Below, one piece after another: positions 11,030 through 23,010 of a DNA stretch of 64,000 nt. Position 1 is the first letter of the stretch. Every line of letters begins with the position of its first letter. The notes under the pieces are model-generated. The model searched no databases, had not been told where the DNA came from, and saw only the letters and a list, made by a program, of their open reading frames with translations. The DNA is from Trema orientale (taxonomy: Eukaryota > Streptophyta > Magnoliopsida > Rosales > Cannabaceae): assembly GCA_002914845.1 (NCBI GenBank), contig JXTC01000044.1, forward strand, positions 387,841 to 451,840, in the 5' to 3' direction. The translations under genes and the position numbers were made by a program.

Positions 11030-11660
11030 ATAAAGTGCGAAGATGCTCTCAAAATATTATTTAAGAAGATCTCTATTATACATCTCATTCCTAAGAAAGA
11101 AAAAAGTAAAGACTTGTCAACAAAATCCTAATGGTTTATAGAGAAGATTATTATGAGAGGGGTAGAGCTAGATTCAAAATCAACAATTATATAAGAAGGT
11201 TCAAGCGAAAAAATAAAGCACAATTATCTAACAAGGAAGTTAATAAAGAAATTTTATATAGATCAAGTAGATATACTACTTTATCGAAATAAAATTATTA
11301 TATGTGAAAACATGACGGTATACAATCAAATATTATGGACAAAGTTGTAATTTTACGTTTAAAATCAATAATTCATTCTCTTTGATTGTTTTTCCCAAAC
11401 AAGAAAGATGTCTATGTCCACGAAACTTCTCAGTTAAAGCATCCGATTATAGGCCCGAATACATAGCATAACCATAACTAATTATTTTCTGATGGAAAAA
11501 TTATGTGCGGACTTACGTGATGTCTTGTACTAACAATATACACGTCCTTTTTTTTTTTTATAAATACAGTGCATCATTTTCTTTTTCATAATCTTGTTTG
11601 AGATGTTAGACACTAAATTTTAGCCAGCACTCCCATTTTCCTATTAAAGACAAGTGGTAT
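11030..11660 (+). repeat. UGT-B distal upstream region (inverted partner of 1030-1810)
   Basis: Matches 1030-1810 in reverse complement, as described there. It carries no gene. Confidence 0.65.
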
Positions 11661-11736
11661 AAAAATATTAAACCTAATCCATCCGACATATAGAATCAGT
11701 CGAGTAAAACAATACAAGCTCTCACTCCCCAAACTT

Positions 11737-11887
11737 CGTCACCACAAACGTCACTTCCCACTTATATAAACCTCGTTATCCTTGCTATACATTTTCGCTT
11801 TGCAGTGTACGTACGACCCCAGAAACGACATATTTCCTCCCAAAAACAAAAAAAAAAAAACCACCCCATCACGCGCCGCCAACAACA
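11737..11887 (+). promoter_or_regulatory. UGT-B promoter and 5' leader
   Basis: The as-1 element on the complementary strand, CGTCA-N7-CGTCA, is at 11737-11753; TATATAAA is at 11763-11770; the leader runs to AACAACA just before the ATG, a favourable plant start context. This is the cleanest promoter in the cluster: the as-1 motif lies 9 bp upstream of the TATA box and ends 135 bp before the ATG. Confidence 0.8.
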
Positions 11888-13363
11888 ATGGTACGGCCCC
11901 GCTTCATCCTGGTCACGTACCCAGCTCAGGGCCACATAAACCCCTCCCTGCAATTTGCGAAGCGTCTCGCCCACATCGGCGCTGACGTCACCTTCGTCAC
12001 CAGCCTCTCCGCCCACCGCCTCATGGCTAAGGGCTCGGGTCGGGAACCCGATCCGTTCACCGCCCCAAACGGGTCGGTCGTGTCCTACGCACCGTTCTCC
12101 GACGGGTACGACGACGGTTTCAAGCCCGGAGACCATGACATCGTCCACTACATGTCCGAGATGAGGCGCTGCGGGTTCCAGGCCATCTCTGACCTCGTCG
12201 AATCGGCCCGAAACGACGGTCGTCCGTACAGTGGCTTGGTCTACGCTATTCTCCTCCCGTGGGCAGGTGTCGCCGCCGACGAGCTCCGGCTCCCGTCGGT
12301 TCTTCTGTGGATTCAGCCGGCCACGGTCCTGGATATCTATTATTACTACTTTCATGGTTACGGAGATATCATAAAGGAGAACAGTAAACGACACCTTCCA
12401 TCGAAAACGACACTTCCTGGACTGTCCTTGGAGTTTACTCGACAAGATTTACCGTCGTTTATGGACGCTGCGGATACCTATACCTTCGCTATCCCGTTGT
12501 TTCGGGAACACTTCGAGACGCTGGAGAGGAGAAATGAGACGAGAATGGTACTTGTCAACACATTTGATGAGTTGGAGGATGAGGCTTTGAGAGCGGTTAG
12601 TGATCATCTGAGCTTGATGGGAATCGGACCCTTGATTCCGTCGGCTTTTCTGGATGAGAAGGACCCTTCGGATAAGTCCTTCGGAGGTGATCTTTTCCAG
12701 CGGTCGGGAGACAAGTACATCGAGTGGCTGAACTCAAAGCCTAAAACGACAGTCGTTTACGTGTCGTTTGGGAGTATGTCAGTTTTGTCAAAGCCACAGA
12801 TGGAGGAAATCGCTAACGGGTTACTGGACTTTGGTCGTCCATTCTTGTGGGTCATCAGGAAAAAAGTTGAGAACGACAAAAAGGATGATTATTATGATGA
12901 TGATCTAAGTCGTAGAAAGGAATTGGAAAAGCTTGGAATGATAGTGCCGTGGTGTTCTCAAGTGGAGGTTTTATCTCATGAGTCTTTGGGGTGTTTCGTG
13001 ACTCATTGCGGGTGGAACTCGACGTTGGAGAGCTTGGCCACGGGGGTGCCGGTGGTGGCGTTTCCGCAATGGTCAGATCAGGGGACCAACGCCAAGATGA
13101 TCGAGGACATGTGGAAGACAGGAGTGAGAGTGAAGCCCAATGAGGAGGGAATTGTAAAAAGTGGAGAGATCAAGAGGTGTTTGGAGTTGGTTATGGGAGA
13201 GAAGGAAAATGGGGAGGAAATGAGAAGGAATGCCAAGAAATGGAGGGATTTGGCTAGGGAAGCTGTTAAGGAAGGCGGCTCATCTGATAAGAATCTCAAG
13301 GCATTTGTGGCTGAAATGATTGGGGGAGGTCGTAATCTTTGCTTGAATAGTGATGATCATTAA
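11888..13363 (+). CDS. UDP-glucosyltransferase, UGT75-like (UGT-B)
   Basis: A 491-residue, single-exon UGT in the style of UGT-A. Catalytic His16 lies in PAQGHINP and the PSPG box spans W355-Q398 (WCSQVEVLSHESLG...HCGWNSTLE...QWSDQ). The ATG is in a good context (AACAACAATGG). It differs from the other three in two ways: residue 120, near the usual catalytic Asp position, is Ala (VYAILLPWA) where the others have Thr; and the linker before the PSPG box is rich in Lys/Asp (KKDDYYDDD). It ends with NSDDH rather than the LxE ending of the others. It is the only plus-strand UGT. Cytosolic glucosylation of a small metabolite is inferred from family; the substrate is unknown. Confidence 0.95.
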   Translation: MVRPRFILVTYPAQGHINPSLQFAKRLAHIGADVTFVTSLSAHRLMAKGSGREPDPFTAPNGSVVSYAPFSDGYDDGFKPGDHDIVHYMSEMRRCGFQAISDLVESARNDGRPYSGLVYAILLPWAGVAADELRLPSVLLWIQPATVLDIYYYYFHGYGDIIKENSKRHLPSKTTLPGLSLEFTRQDLPSFMDAADTYTFAIPLFREHFETLERRNETRMVLVNTFDELEDEALRAVSDHLSLMGIGPLIPSAFLDEKDPSDKSFGGDLFQRSGDKYIEWLNSKPKTTVVYVSFGSMSVLSKPQMEEIANGLLDFGRPFLWVIRKKVENDKKDDYYDDDLSRRKELEKLGMIVPWCSQVEVLSHESLGCFVTHCGWNSTLESLATGVPVVAFPQWSDQGTNAKMIEDMWKTGVRVKPNEEGIVKSGEIKRCLELVMGEKENGEEMRRNAKKWRDLAREAVKEGGSSDKNLKAFVAEMIGGGRNLCLNSDDH

Positions 13364-14418
13364 TAATTTAACCCAATCAGTTCAATCTACAAAAGTGTAC
13401 AAATTGGATTGGTTATGGTAATTGGTTATATTCAACACTAGTCTGCTGACACACACAAATAAATTAATATTATAATAATTTCCAATGAAAAAAAATATTA
13501 AATTTGCCTATTTTTCGTAGTGCACTATTGATCATCTTTGTTTTTGAGTATACATCATTTTCTCACAATATATATTAGTTAACATTAAAGATTAACATCA
13601 ATCAAATTACAAATGAAAAAAACCATGGTAACTATTTCATAAACAAAACTTTTGAATTTTAAAATCTAAGATTATATTCAATTTTAGTGTAATGTAATAA
13701 GGTTTAAAGTAGAAGCTTAAACTTCAAAATTTTATTCAATAAAATTTTTTTGGGCATAAAATTATATAAAACCATATGGAGGTGGCCGTTGTAGGCACTC
13801 TTCTTTGTACCCTACCTGTAGGGACAAATGTTAGCCCTTGGATATGAACGAAAGATTATGGATGTTGTAGTCCCATGTCATTAATGTGTAGTGTCTACTC
13901 AAAACATAGAGCAATTTTATTTCTAAAGCTTCCTCAAAATTACGAATATTCACGCATGTGCGGATTAAATTAAATTAGACTGAATTTATGAAATCTGTAC
14001 TATATGGATTAAATAGACTTTTCATCTTAAAAAAAAAAAACTAATTCAATCCAATCCACATTTAAATTATGTAAATTAAAGAACTATATATGTTTTATAT
14101 AATTCGAATATATGTCTGTAATTTAAGGTGTAAAATTATATTTTATAATCTAACTACGATACATGATTTAGAGCAAAAAAAACAACGTAAAGCCCAATTA
14201 TAAAAGCTTATTATAAACTTATTATAAATTAGGAATAAGTAACCGATTAAAAAAAACTGATTCAATCCAGAACTTTGTAAATCAGATTGGACCGATTGAA
14301 TGATTTTAAGTAGATTGAATTTTGCTGCAATTTCTAAAATCCTCATATTGTGCGGATTGATCAAATGTAATATGCCAAAAAAAGTACCCCTAATGAGAAA
14401 TTTTATCTGGATCGTATA
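13364..14418. other. AT-rich 3' flank of UGT-B
   Basis: No gene or element end is visible. The first few hundred bases should hold the UGT-B 3' UTR. Later parts contain A runs and AATCCAATCCACAT-type words. Confidence 0.4.
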
Positions 14419-14423
14419 AAAAT

Positions 14424-17079
14424 TGTGACAAAAGGAAAAATGAAAGGATTAACTTGAAGAAGATTGTGAAAACCTTGGTTATTTAATCAAGGGTACCTTG
14501 GTCTTTTCATAAAATCGGAATTTAAATAAAAAAAAATGGCTGGAATTATATTAAAAATTGAAAGAGGGATCAAAGTGAAAGATTTTGTTGAAGTTGGGGT
14601 CAATTTTGAATTTATAAGGACTTAAATGAAGAAGACATTTAAAGCTTGGGTCATAGTACAATTTTAAAAAGGTTATTTGCTCGGCCCAAAAAAGACACGT
14701 GTCACAAAACCTCAAAGTAATTCCTAAATCCCCAACATTTCCCCCCTTTCTCTCTTCTCCCTCACATATGAACCAGCCCAGTCGTGCCCCCCTCAGCCCC
14801 AGCCGCCAACTCTGGCACCAGTCATCTTCTCTGGTGACATGCCCACTCGCGTCCTCCCCTGCTGGCCGACGAAGCAGCACTCGTGCATTGTAGGCAGAAC
14901 TAGGACCCCGCGAAGACAATGCCAACTTAGGCATTTTCCGGCCAAACCAGTTGCCATCGACTGGTTCCTTCTCTCCCCTCCGGCGTGTGAGTCATTCTCG
15001 GCACCTTCAGCCACGGGTCACCATTGATTTGTCTCAGGTGAGTGTTTGGCCATTTTTGGGCCTTTTTGTAACAAATTATTGGTATTTACATAATTATTTT
15101 ATGTGAACATCATATGGTTTAAGGGATGGTGAAGAGTCGTTGTGTTGTGTGGAATGGTGAAGAGAGTTTGTGTAAAAATCAGATCTAAAAATTGTGGCAT
15201 TTGCCCAAATATTTTCAAAAGTGGATATTTTTGTAACTTTAGAACTAGTTGCTTTTAAAGCCTGAATTTAAGCTCAGGGCCTCAAAACTAAAATTAGACT
15301 TCGAAATTGGACTAAGTAAGGTCAAGAGACTAGTTTTTGCCATATAGCATTGATAGGTTTTGAAATGGCACGAAATCTGAAACGTGAAGCTCAGGATTTC
15401 ACGTCATTTTGCGTGTCACGGACCAGGTTTCGGCACGGGCCCAAATTAATTAAGTTATATGTCTAACCTAACTATTTTGGATGCTAGGAATTCAGTAGTG
15501 ATGTATGTTTCTTAATTTGAGGTTTCGTTTGGAAAGTCACCCCTCAAAGTGAGCTCATGAAATCTCAAAACAACTTTTCGAGTGACCGGGTGACCAACGA
15601 GAGATTCTAGCAGCGCCAATAGCTTAGCATAGCTATCAAGGTGAGGTAGGAGTTCAATTATTAAGTTTTATATTCATTTTATTTTAAAATGTGCATTATG
15701 ACCTATTTCTTACAATTGTCAATTTTTATGCATTCAATTGATTTGATTGGATATTTGGTGAACTTGTGAACTGTTGAGATATATAGGATTGTTCTGGGAT
15801 TGGATTGTATAGGTTTTATGCACATTTTAAAATTTTGGTTTTTATGCCTTGATGTACGTTTCTTAATTTGAGGCTTCGTTTAGAAAGTCACCCCTCAAAG
15901 TGAGCTCATGGGATCCCAAAATGACCTCTCGAGTGACCGGATGACCAACGAGGGATTCTAGCAGCACCAATAGCTTAGCATAGCTATCAAGGCGAGTTAG
16001 GGGTTCAATTATCAAGTTTTATATCTATTTTATTTTTAAATGTGCATCATGACCTATTTCTTACAATTGTCGATTTTCATGCATTCAATTGATTTGATTT
16101 GATATTTGGTGAACTTGTGAACTGTTAAGATATATAGGATTATTCTGAGATTGGATTGTATAGTTTTTGTGCAAATTTAAAATTTTAGTTTGAGAAAATA
16201 TAGCCATTATACTGCCCGATTTTCAGTAAATCCCAGAATAATACCAAATGAGTTTTAAAGTATGATTTTCTTAATATAATTGATGCATAGTTATTACATA
16301 CTATAGGATCATACACTTGATTTTTATTTTTGTATCATGGTATTTAGATCACTGGTGAGTTGCTACAGTACTAGGTGAGAGACCTAGGCCCATGTACAGG
16401 ATTTGTTGACACACCTCCGAGTAGTGCCATGATATATACCTCTATTAAAAAAGTATTATAGGGTCGTAATGAAAGGATGAGAGCTCATTCATATACTTGG
16501 TTGATTTATGATTTGTACAATATTGTAACTTTCCTTTGGTTTTGATTACATGATTCCTCTTGATCTTGAATGCTTTGCAAACTTGATTTATAAATGGATT
16601 TTGAAAAGGTACTAATCATGCAGGTTTGAAAAATTGTATTTATACTAAAAAGGTAACTGAATTCATACTGAGCATGTACATGCTCACCCATTATCTTTTC
16701 CTCTCTCAGATAGTATACAGTGTGACTTAGGCAGCTCTGGAGCAGAGTGATTAGGAGAGGAAGTTGGTTACTAGTTTAGTAGTTGGTAACTACTTCGTAA
16801 CTTTTATTTTAGATTTGTAATAACACTTAAGGCCCATACTATGGATTTAGCCTGTATTACTTATTATGCCCACTTATAATAATGATGGTGATGCATATAT
16901 ATATGTTTTATGATTATTATTAACAGTCTATTTTCATAAACTTTTACAGATTTTGTAGTTTTGAAACTAGCTGTTATTTTTCTGAAAAATCAAACTTTCT
17001 AAAATTTTCTAAAATAATTTATAAATTTTCACTTATGAAATTCTTCTTCTACCACTAGCCCGAGATTTAGGTCGTGATA
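14424..17079 (+). mobile_element. Probable solo LTR of a Ty3/gypsy (Tekay/Del-like) element
   Basis: Starts TGTGACAAAAGG and ends GTCGTGATA; the final TA is probably a decayed CA. It is flanked by AAAAT at 14419-14423 and 17080-17084, a 5-bp duplication as expected for LTR integration but low in complexity. Near its 5' third lies a pyrimidine-rich stretch followed by Cys/Pro-coding GCC repeats, a layout often seen in Tekay-type LTRs. No gag-pol sequence follows, so only a single LTR remains. It contains a 350-bp tandem duplication (15500-16191). Class assignment is from memory of the family. Confidence 0.55.
15500..16191 (+). repeat. Tandem duplication, about 350 bp x 2, inside the LTR
   Basis: Copy 1 is 15500-15850 and copy 2 is 15851-16191. 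Both run from GATGTAYGTTTCTTAATTTG through GTCACCCCTCAAAGTGAG and GGTGAACTTGTGAACTGTT. Differences are scattered point changes, so the duplication is not recent. Confidence 0.85.
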
Positions 17080-17084
17080 AAAAT

Positions 17085-19914
17085 TATGTTCCAACAAATA
17101 AACGGCTTCATGACCACCACAAGAAAAGAAAAAAATTAATTTATAGTTCGCATTTATTCTTTATTTTGTATAAAGATAAAAAACATGGCCCCTTGCTTTT
17201 TTTTTTTTATCGTCCCTTAATTCTTTTGGTACTAGTAATGTCGACTCAAGGTAGATGGTCTAGCGTATGTAAGCGATGTCGTACAATTTGCATTGTTTTC
17301 TTTTTAATAAGTAACATTAAAGAGACTCAATTTATACACACAATAATGTGTCATTATTTTTATTAAGTACCTATGATTTTTAAGATAGAGCCATGAGCTA
17401 TCTCGTGCGATTTGTAATTTTGTTTTTCACGAGACACACTAGGGATAAAAAATATACATACAAAAGACAAAACATATATACAATAATATGTAATTGATTT
17501 TAATAACTACCTATAATTTTTGAAATAGGGTCTTATTGGATACCATATATATGAGTAGTTAAAAAATATGTTATATAATTATGTATTTAGTTTGTGTACA
17601 TATTATGTGTGTCCTTAATATTACTCTATATAGCAGTGATATAGTGGGTGAGCTGCATAGAATAAGGTATATATCTTCTTTTATTAGCCATAAGATTTGT
17701 GTCAAATGGCTTTAGCTTTAGCACTATAGGCAGGGAAAAAAGACGAGGCACTATAATAGCAACTCCCATATTGTAATGTATTATTTCGATTTCTTCCTAC
17801 GAAAAAACATTGGTGCCTATGATTATTGTAAATCTTATTATTAGTATCAGAATTTGTCTTTTTATTGTATGTGTACTATCCCTCTTATGAACTGTTAGTT
17901 TAGTCCTCATAATTTGAAACTTGAAAAATATAAGTCCAAATTTAGAACTCGATCATTTTTCTTTTAATAGTAAAGTTATGTTAAAAAAGTTTCCTTTGAC
18001 AGGGGGCCGGTGGGGGTTTGGGAGTGGGTTTTGAACATCATAAGGGTAAGCCAATACACAGACTTAAAGGATTGTAGTGTTGATTACTGAGAAAAGCTCA
18101 TAAAAGTAGTTGTTTTTATGTGAACGAATTCATAAGCATTATTCAATTAAGTATTTATGTATCTTGTTATTTGAATAAAGGTCTATTTAATTATATGAAT
18201 ATATATCTTTGTGATTACTATATAGATTCACAAAATACATAGATACAAGTTATTTATAATTAATTAATAGAGGTTTGCTATAGACTTTAGAAAGATTGAC
18301 TGATCTTAGTCAACTTAGGTCAGCTGGTGTAATGGGACTTATACCAAACTGGATCATAGATGAAATTCTATTAACATTATCATTACTAAGAATTTCATAG
18401 ATAGTACTTTTAATCTTAAGTTAGCTGTGATTGTATATTCTCAAGTATGGCTTTATTTGAATTATAAATGAGTGAGATCAATCGACGTCAATATTCTCTG
18501 TCGTATGGTGAAGCACATTTGTCGAATTATATGCTTACAGTCAATAATATAGAATTTGGTAAAATAATATCTCTTGGTAGATTTTGGTACTTGACCATAA
18601 GTCTTAGGCCTAAGTATGTCAATACTAATTTAGTCAGTAAGATGGTCATTGATGATCATTAGAGAAATAAGTATAAAATAAAAACTGTATGATTATATTT
18701 TTATGATGTTATACAAAACAAAAGAGTATTTAGTGATGAATCATTGTGGCTCAGGACATTACTTCAAAAAGTAGTCGTGGACAATTAGAGAGTAATTTCA
18801 ATCCTTTAGTGGAATGAATCTAAAATAAAATAATTAACAGACTCATTCAATTATTTAGGAGCTAATTGTGTATGTCCTATAAGATTCTCAGGTTAGCCTG
18901 TGACAATGGTCACACTATGATTAGATTGGACCAATTTGACTTAAAATTAGAAATATCATGTTAGACTACATGGAAAGCTACACGCATGGCCCAGTCATTG
19001 GGCTTAGGCATGGAGCACAATAGGAGTGGGAGCGTTAATTCATTTTTGATCACTTCTAGATAAACTTACAAGTATGAACACAAAAGATATCATTCTTTGG
19101 AATATGTCAGTTTCTAGAAAAAAGATTGATAGAGATTCTTACTATTGATTTGGTTTAATGAACCTAGATATAATTAGATAATCCTTCTAATTATGGTTAA
19201 TTCGATATTAACAAATCAAAGAAAAATGTAATATTTAATTGATTGCTGAACAGAAATGAAAATAATGGATAGTTGAATATTACAAGAGGAGAAATTGGGT
19301 AACATGAATTCCCAAAAAGGAAACCCCTATCACTAGACAAATTTAGCCAGTGGAATTGGAGCTCATACGCCTACAGTCACAGTGACTATGGCATGTGGCA
19401 CTCCTTGGTAGTTGTCCATTTATGTCTTACTTCTTACTTTTTATGTATAGGAGACTCTAGACACATCTTTGATAAGTGACAAAAACTATATCGAAATTCT
19501 ATCAGCTTTTCAAGAGAAAAGGTATTCAGAATGATAAGTGAACAGTTGATTTTTTGTTCTTAAATTTCTTTGTGAATTAAGTACAATCACTAATTAAACT
19601 TGATCTTTTCCTGTATAGCATATAAAGACCACACTCTTGTATGACTATATATAAGAATAGACTAGAAGATCAATTGGTGTTAGAGTCACACAATTGTTCA
19701 TCTACATTCTACAAGAGGTATGATTTTTTACACATAGTTCCAATATGTTACTATGAGATTAATGTACTCCTTGTTATGTTCTCTACTGCATTGTTTAATT
19801 GGAAAACTGTTAGTAGATTTTCAATAAAAATAAATTTTAAAAATACTATCAACTACTATTTTTCTACGGTCTTTCCAGTGTGTAGTTTATGGGATCTTTT
19901 ACAAAATATACTCT
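17085..19914. other. Gene-free repetitive DNA, unresolved
   Basis: No coding region longer than a chance frame is supported. About 17900-18010 shares TTAGTTTAGTCCTC-type and AATTTGAAACTTGAA-type words with 23017-23150 and 57990-58160, a segment that follows UGT promoter copies elsewhere. About 18240-19680 has the texture of a degraded retroelement LTR or non-coding element, but I found no ends, primer site or protein remnants. Confidence 0.35.
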
Positions 19915-22900
19915 TTTTTGATAATATGTTCATGAAAACAAATCTCTTCTATAAATCAACCACACCAAAGATGCTTAAATCATTAAAAGTTCTAGTTTAC
20001 AAATAATTTTTAACAATAATCTTTCTCCCAAAAAACACTTTAAAGGAATCTAATTTTTTTGTTGTAGCTTTTAGTATGGCAATTGATGCTCATCTGTATA
20101 GTTTATGGGATTGTTTCCTATACAGATGGAGACTTTTTTTTCTTTCTTTTTTTTTTAATTAAGAGGAAATATGTTGTTTTTTGTAGAATTTTTTAAACTT
20201 TTTACGGTAAAAGGATAAAAATATTACATATATATATATGATGCACCAAAACAATTCTATTAATATATGGCATGTGGTAGGCATTTTTACAAAAGTGAAA
20301 AAACAAGAAGTCAAGTTTTATACAATAAACGACTTAAATAAATTTCATATACGTAAGATGCTTTAGTGGATTTGCCTTGTTAACTCTTACTCATTCCTCC
20401 AAGATCCAAATCTCATCATTCTTTTTCTTTTCCATTTTAGTTTTTTTTTCCTTTTCTTTTTACTATTTTCAACTTCCTAAGAGACACTACGCCTTTTTTC
20501 TTTTTAAATAAAAATTTTAAAAATAGGGAGAACATCTTTTTTTTAATAAGTTTGTTTTTAGAATACCTTTTTTCTGACTTTTTGTTGATGTTTTATATTA
20601 TTATCATAGATAATGAGAACATATTAACCACTAAGGTGATTGATAACTAATCTAGTTACTAGTTTCTAAATAATCGTCATTTATAAGACTAGTGACTGGT
20701 TAAACTAATTCTGTTACTAGTTTCACTATTTATAATATTGGTAACTAGTTACAAGATTGGTGACTTATAACCAATTACCAATTACTACCACTTATCAGTT
20801 ACATTGCTAATTGACTTACAAGTATCTAATCTGGAAACTAGTAATTAATTTGGTTGCTAATTTTAAGATCAGTGGCTGATTATTACATTAGTAACCAGAC
20901 TGGTAATCAGACTGATAATCAGATCATGATTACCACATTGGTAATAAGAGTAGTGATAGTAATCAATCTAGTTACTGGTTACTAGTTTCTCTAGTAACTA
21001 CTTACCATTAACCAATCTTATTAACAGTTACGAGTTTCTCTGGTTATTGATTACCAATTACTAATCTAGTTACTAGTCACTATTTATTAATCTAATTACT
21101 AGTAACTAATTTAATTGCTAATTTTAAGATAATTGGCTGGTTACCACATTAGTAACCAAACTGGTATGAAATTGGTAATGATTGACAACTAGATTAGCTA
21201 TTTCTTAGTAACTAGTAACTAGTAACCAATCTAGTTCCTAGTTACTAGTTCCTCTACGAACTAGTTTCTATTAATCAATCTTATTATCAGTTACTAGTTA
21301 CCAGTTTTTCTGGTTATTGATTATCAGTTACTAATCTAGTTATTGATTACTATTTATTAATCTAATTACTGATAACTAATTTAGTTACTAATTTTAAGAC
21401 CGGTGGCTGGTTACCACATTGGTAACCAAACTGCTAATGATTGGTAACCAGTTTGGTTACTACATTGGTAACAAAATTATTGGCCTTTTATCTGATAACA
21501 TATTAGTTTCTAATAACAAATTTCTAGTAACCATTTTTCTAATAATAAGTATCAGTCAATAAATCTGAGCTTAGTGTTTGGAGTTTAGTTCATAGTTACC
21601 AGTAACTTATAATCAAATTAGCTATTCGTTATTAGTTACTAGTAACCAAATTGGCCATTTAAAAATAAAGAGTAGCTTATTATCCCTAAGAAAAAAAAAA
21701 GTTAGTACTTTATTTTTGAAAACAAAAAATTTGAAGGGAATACTTATTTTTTTTTTAAAAAAAGGAAAAGAAAAAAAATAATTGGTAACTATATTATTTT
21801 CTAGTAACCAAAGTAACTATTTTTCTAGTAATAAGTAACCAATCGATGAATCTAAGTTGGTGTATAGAGAAGATTTTTAGTTCATAGTTACCAGTAACTT
21901 ATAATCAAATTTGTTACTAGTTACTGGTTACTAGTAACCAAAGTAACTATTTGAAAACAAAGAGTAACTTATTACCCTTAAGAAAAAAAAAATTATTACT
22001 TCAATTTGGAAAAAAAAAAAGTTGAAAAGGAAAAATGACTAGGAAAAGAGGAAAAGAAAAAAAAAATAACTGATAACTGTCACCAATCAATGAATCTGAG
22101 TTTGGTGTTTGGATTAGATTTTAGTTCATGATTACCAGTAACTTGTAACTACATTGGTTATTAGATGCTTATTATTAGTAACTATTTGAAAACAAAGAGT
22201 GACTTATTATCTCTAAGGGGGGAAAAAAAGAGTTAATGCGTCATTGAAAAAGAAATTAAAAGGAAAAATGATTAAAAATGGGGAAAAAGAAAAACAAATA
22301 GTAATTATATTGTCTTCTAGTAAATGATTTCTAGTAACCAAAGTAACATTTTTTTCTCTTTAAAAAAAAACTATTTTCTTTATTTAAAAAAATTAGTTCA
22401 TTATTCCTAAGAGGGGAAAAAAAATGAAAATAGGCTAGTTCTTCATTTAACGAAAAAAGTGAATAGAAAAAAATGATTACTAAAGAGACAAATAAGAATT
22501 AAAAAATTCAAATAGAAGAGTAGATTCTATGGGGAAAAAAAAAAGATTATAAAAGTGTAGAATTAAAGTTGTCCAAAGTCAAACCTGAGAAGTGGAGTAA
22601 CGTAAAAAAGTCACCAATCTCTATATCTAGTAGTTTGTAAGAAATATAGGTTTGTGTTTTTAATAAAATAAACATTTTAGCTAATATGAATTTAATTACC
22701 AAATTGTCACCACATTTATTGACTGTATCTTTGTAATTATTTTAATATATCACCGCACGAAAAAAGTTCTACCGTATATTTGTAAATTTTTTTTTTTTAT
22801 ATGTAAAACTCAAGAATTCCCTTTTTTGTACTCTACAAAGTGAAAAAGTAGGAGGTTATACAAAACCTAAGGTGAAAGAATGACTTTTGAGGTGACGAAG

Positions 22901-23010
22901 TTGGGTAGGTCAGTTGGGTGACTTGGAATTTATCATCGTTTATGCTACTGTATTAAAATTTTCTAAATACTGAACTAATTATTACTGACGATTTAAATCA
23001 CTTTGTTCTT
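19915..23010 (-). repeat. Duplicate of the 10590-11020 orphan-promoter unit, split by an insertion
   Basis: About 19915-20080 matches 10625-10805 and 22825-23010 matches 10840-11018, both in the same orientation. The promoter here is decayed: its as-1 motif at 22881-22897 has TGACT instead of TGACG in one half. The leader is cut between GAGGAAATATG...TTTTTTGTA (20166-20185) and TTTTTTGTACTCTAC (22822 on), with 2.6 kb of foreign DNA between. Confidence 0.65.
20186..22821. mobile_element. Inserted element rich in GTAACTAG words, probable non-autonomous MULE
   Basis: TTTTTTGTA flanks it on both sides (20177-20185 and 22822-22830). This 9-bp duplication is of Mutator-like size and falls exactly at a break in otherwise continuous UGT leader sequence. 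The ends are weakly inverted: GAATTTTTTAAACTTTTTAC at the left; GGGAATTCTTGAGTTTTAC from the right read on the minus strand. The interior (about 20640-22200) holds dozens of degenerate GTAACTAG / CTAGTTAC / TTACCAGT words, which are mutually complementary and could fold extensively, plus A-rich GAAAAAGAAAA tracts. No protein is encoded. Confidence 0.5.

Noticed and set aside
19641..20006. 121-aa plus-strand frame
   Set aside because: It runs into the duplicated non-coding segment 19915-20080, whose other copy at 10.6 kb is not open.
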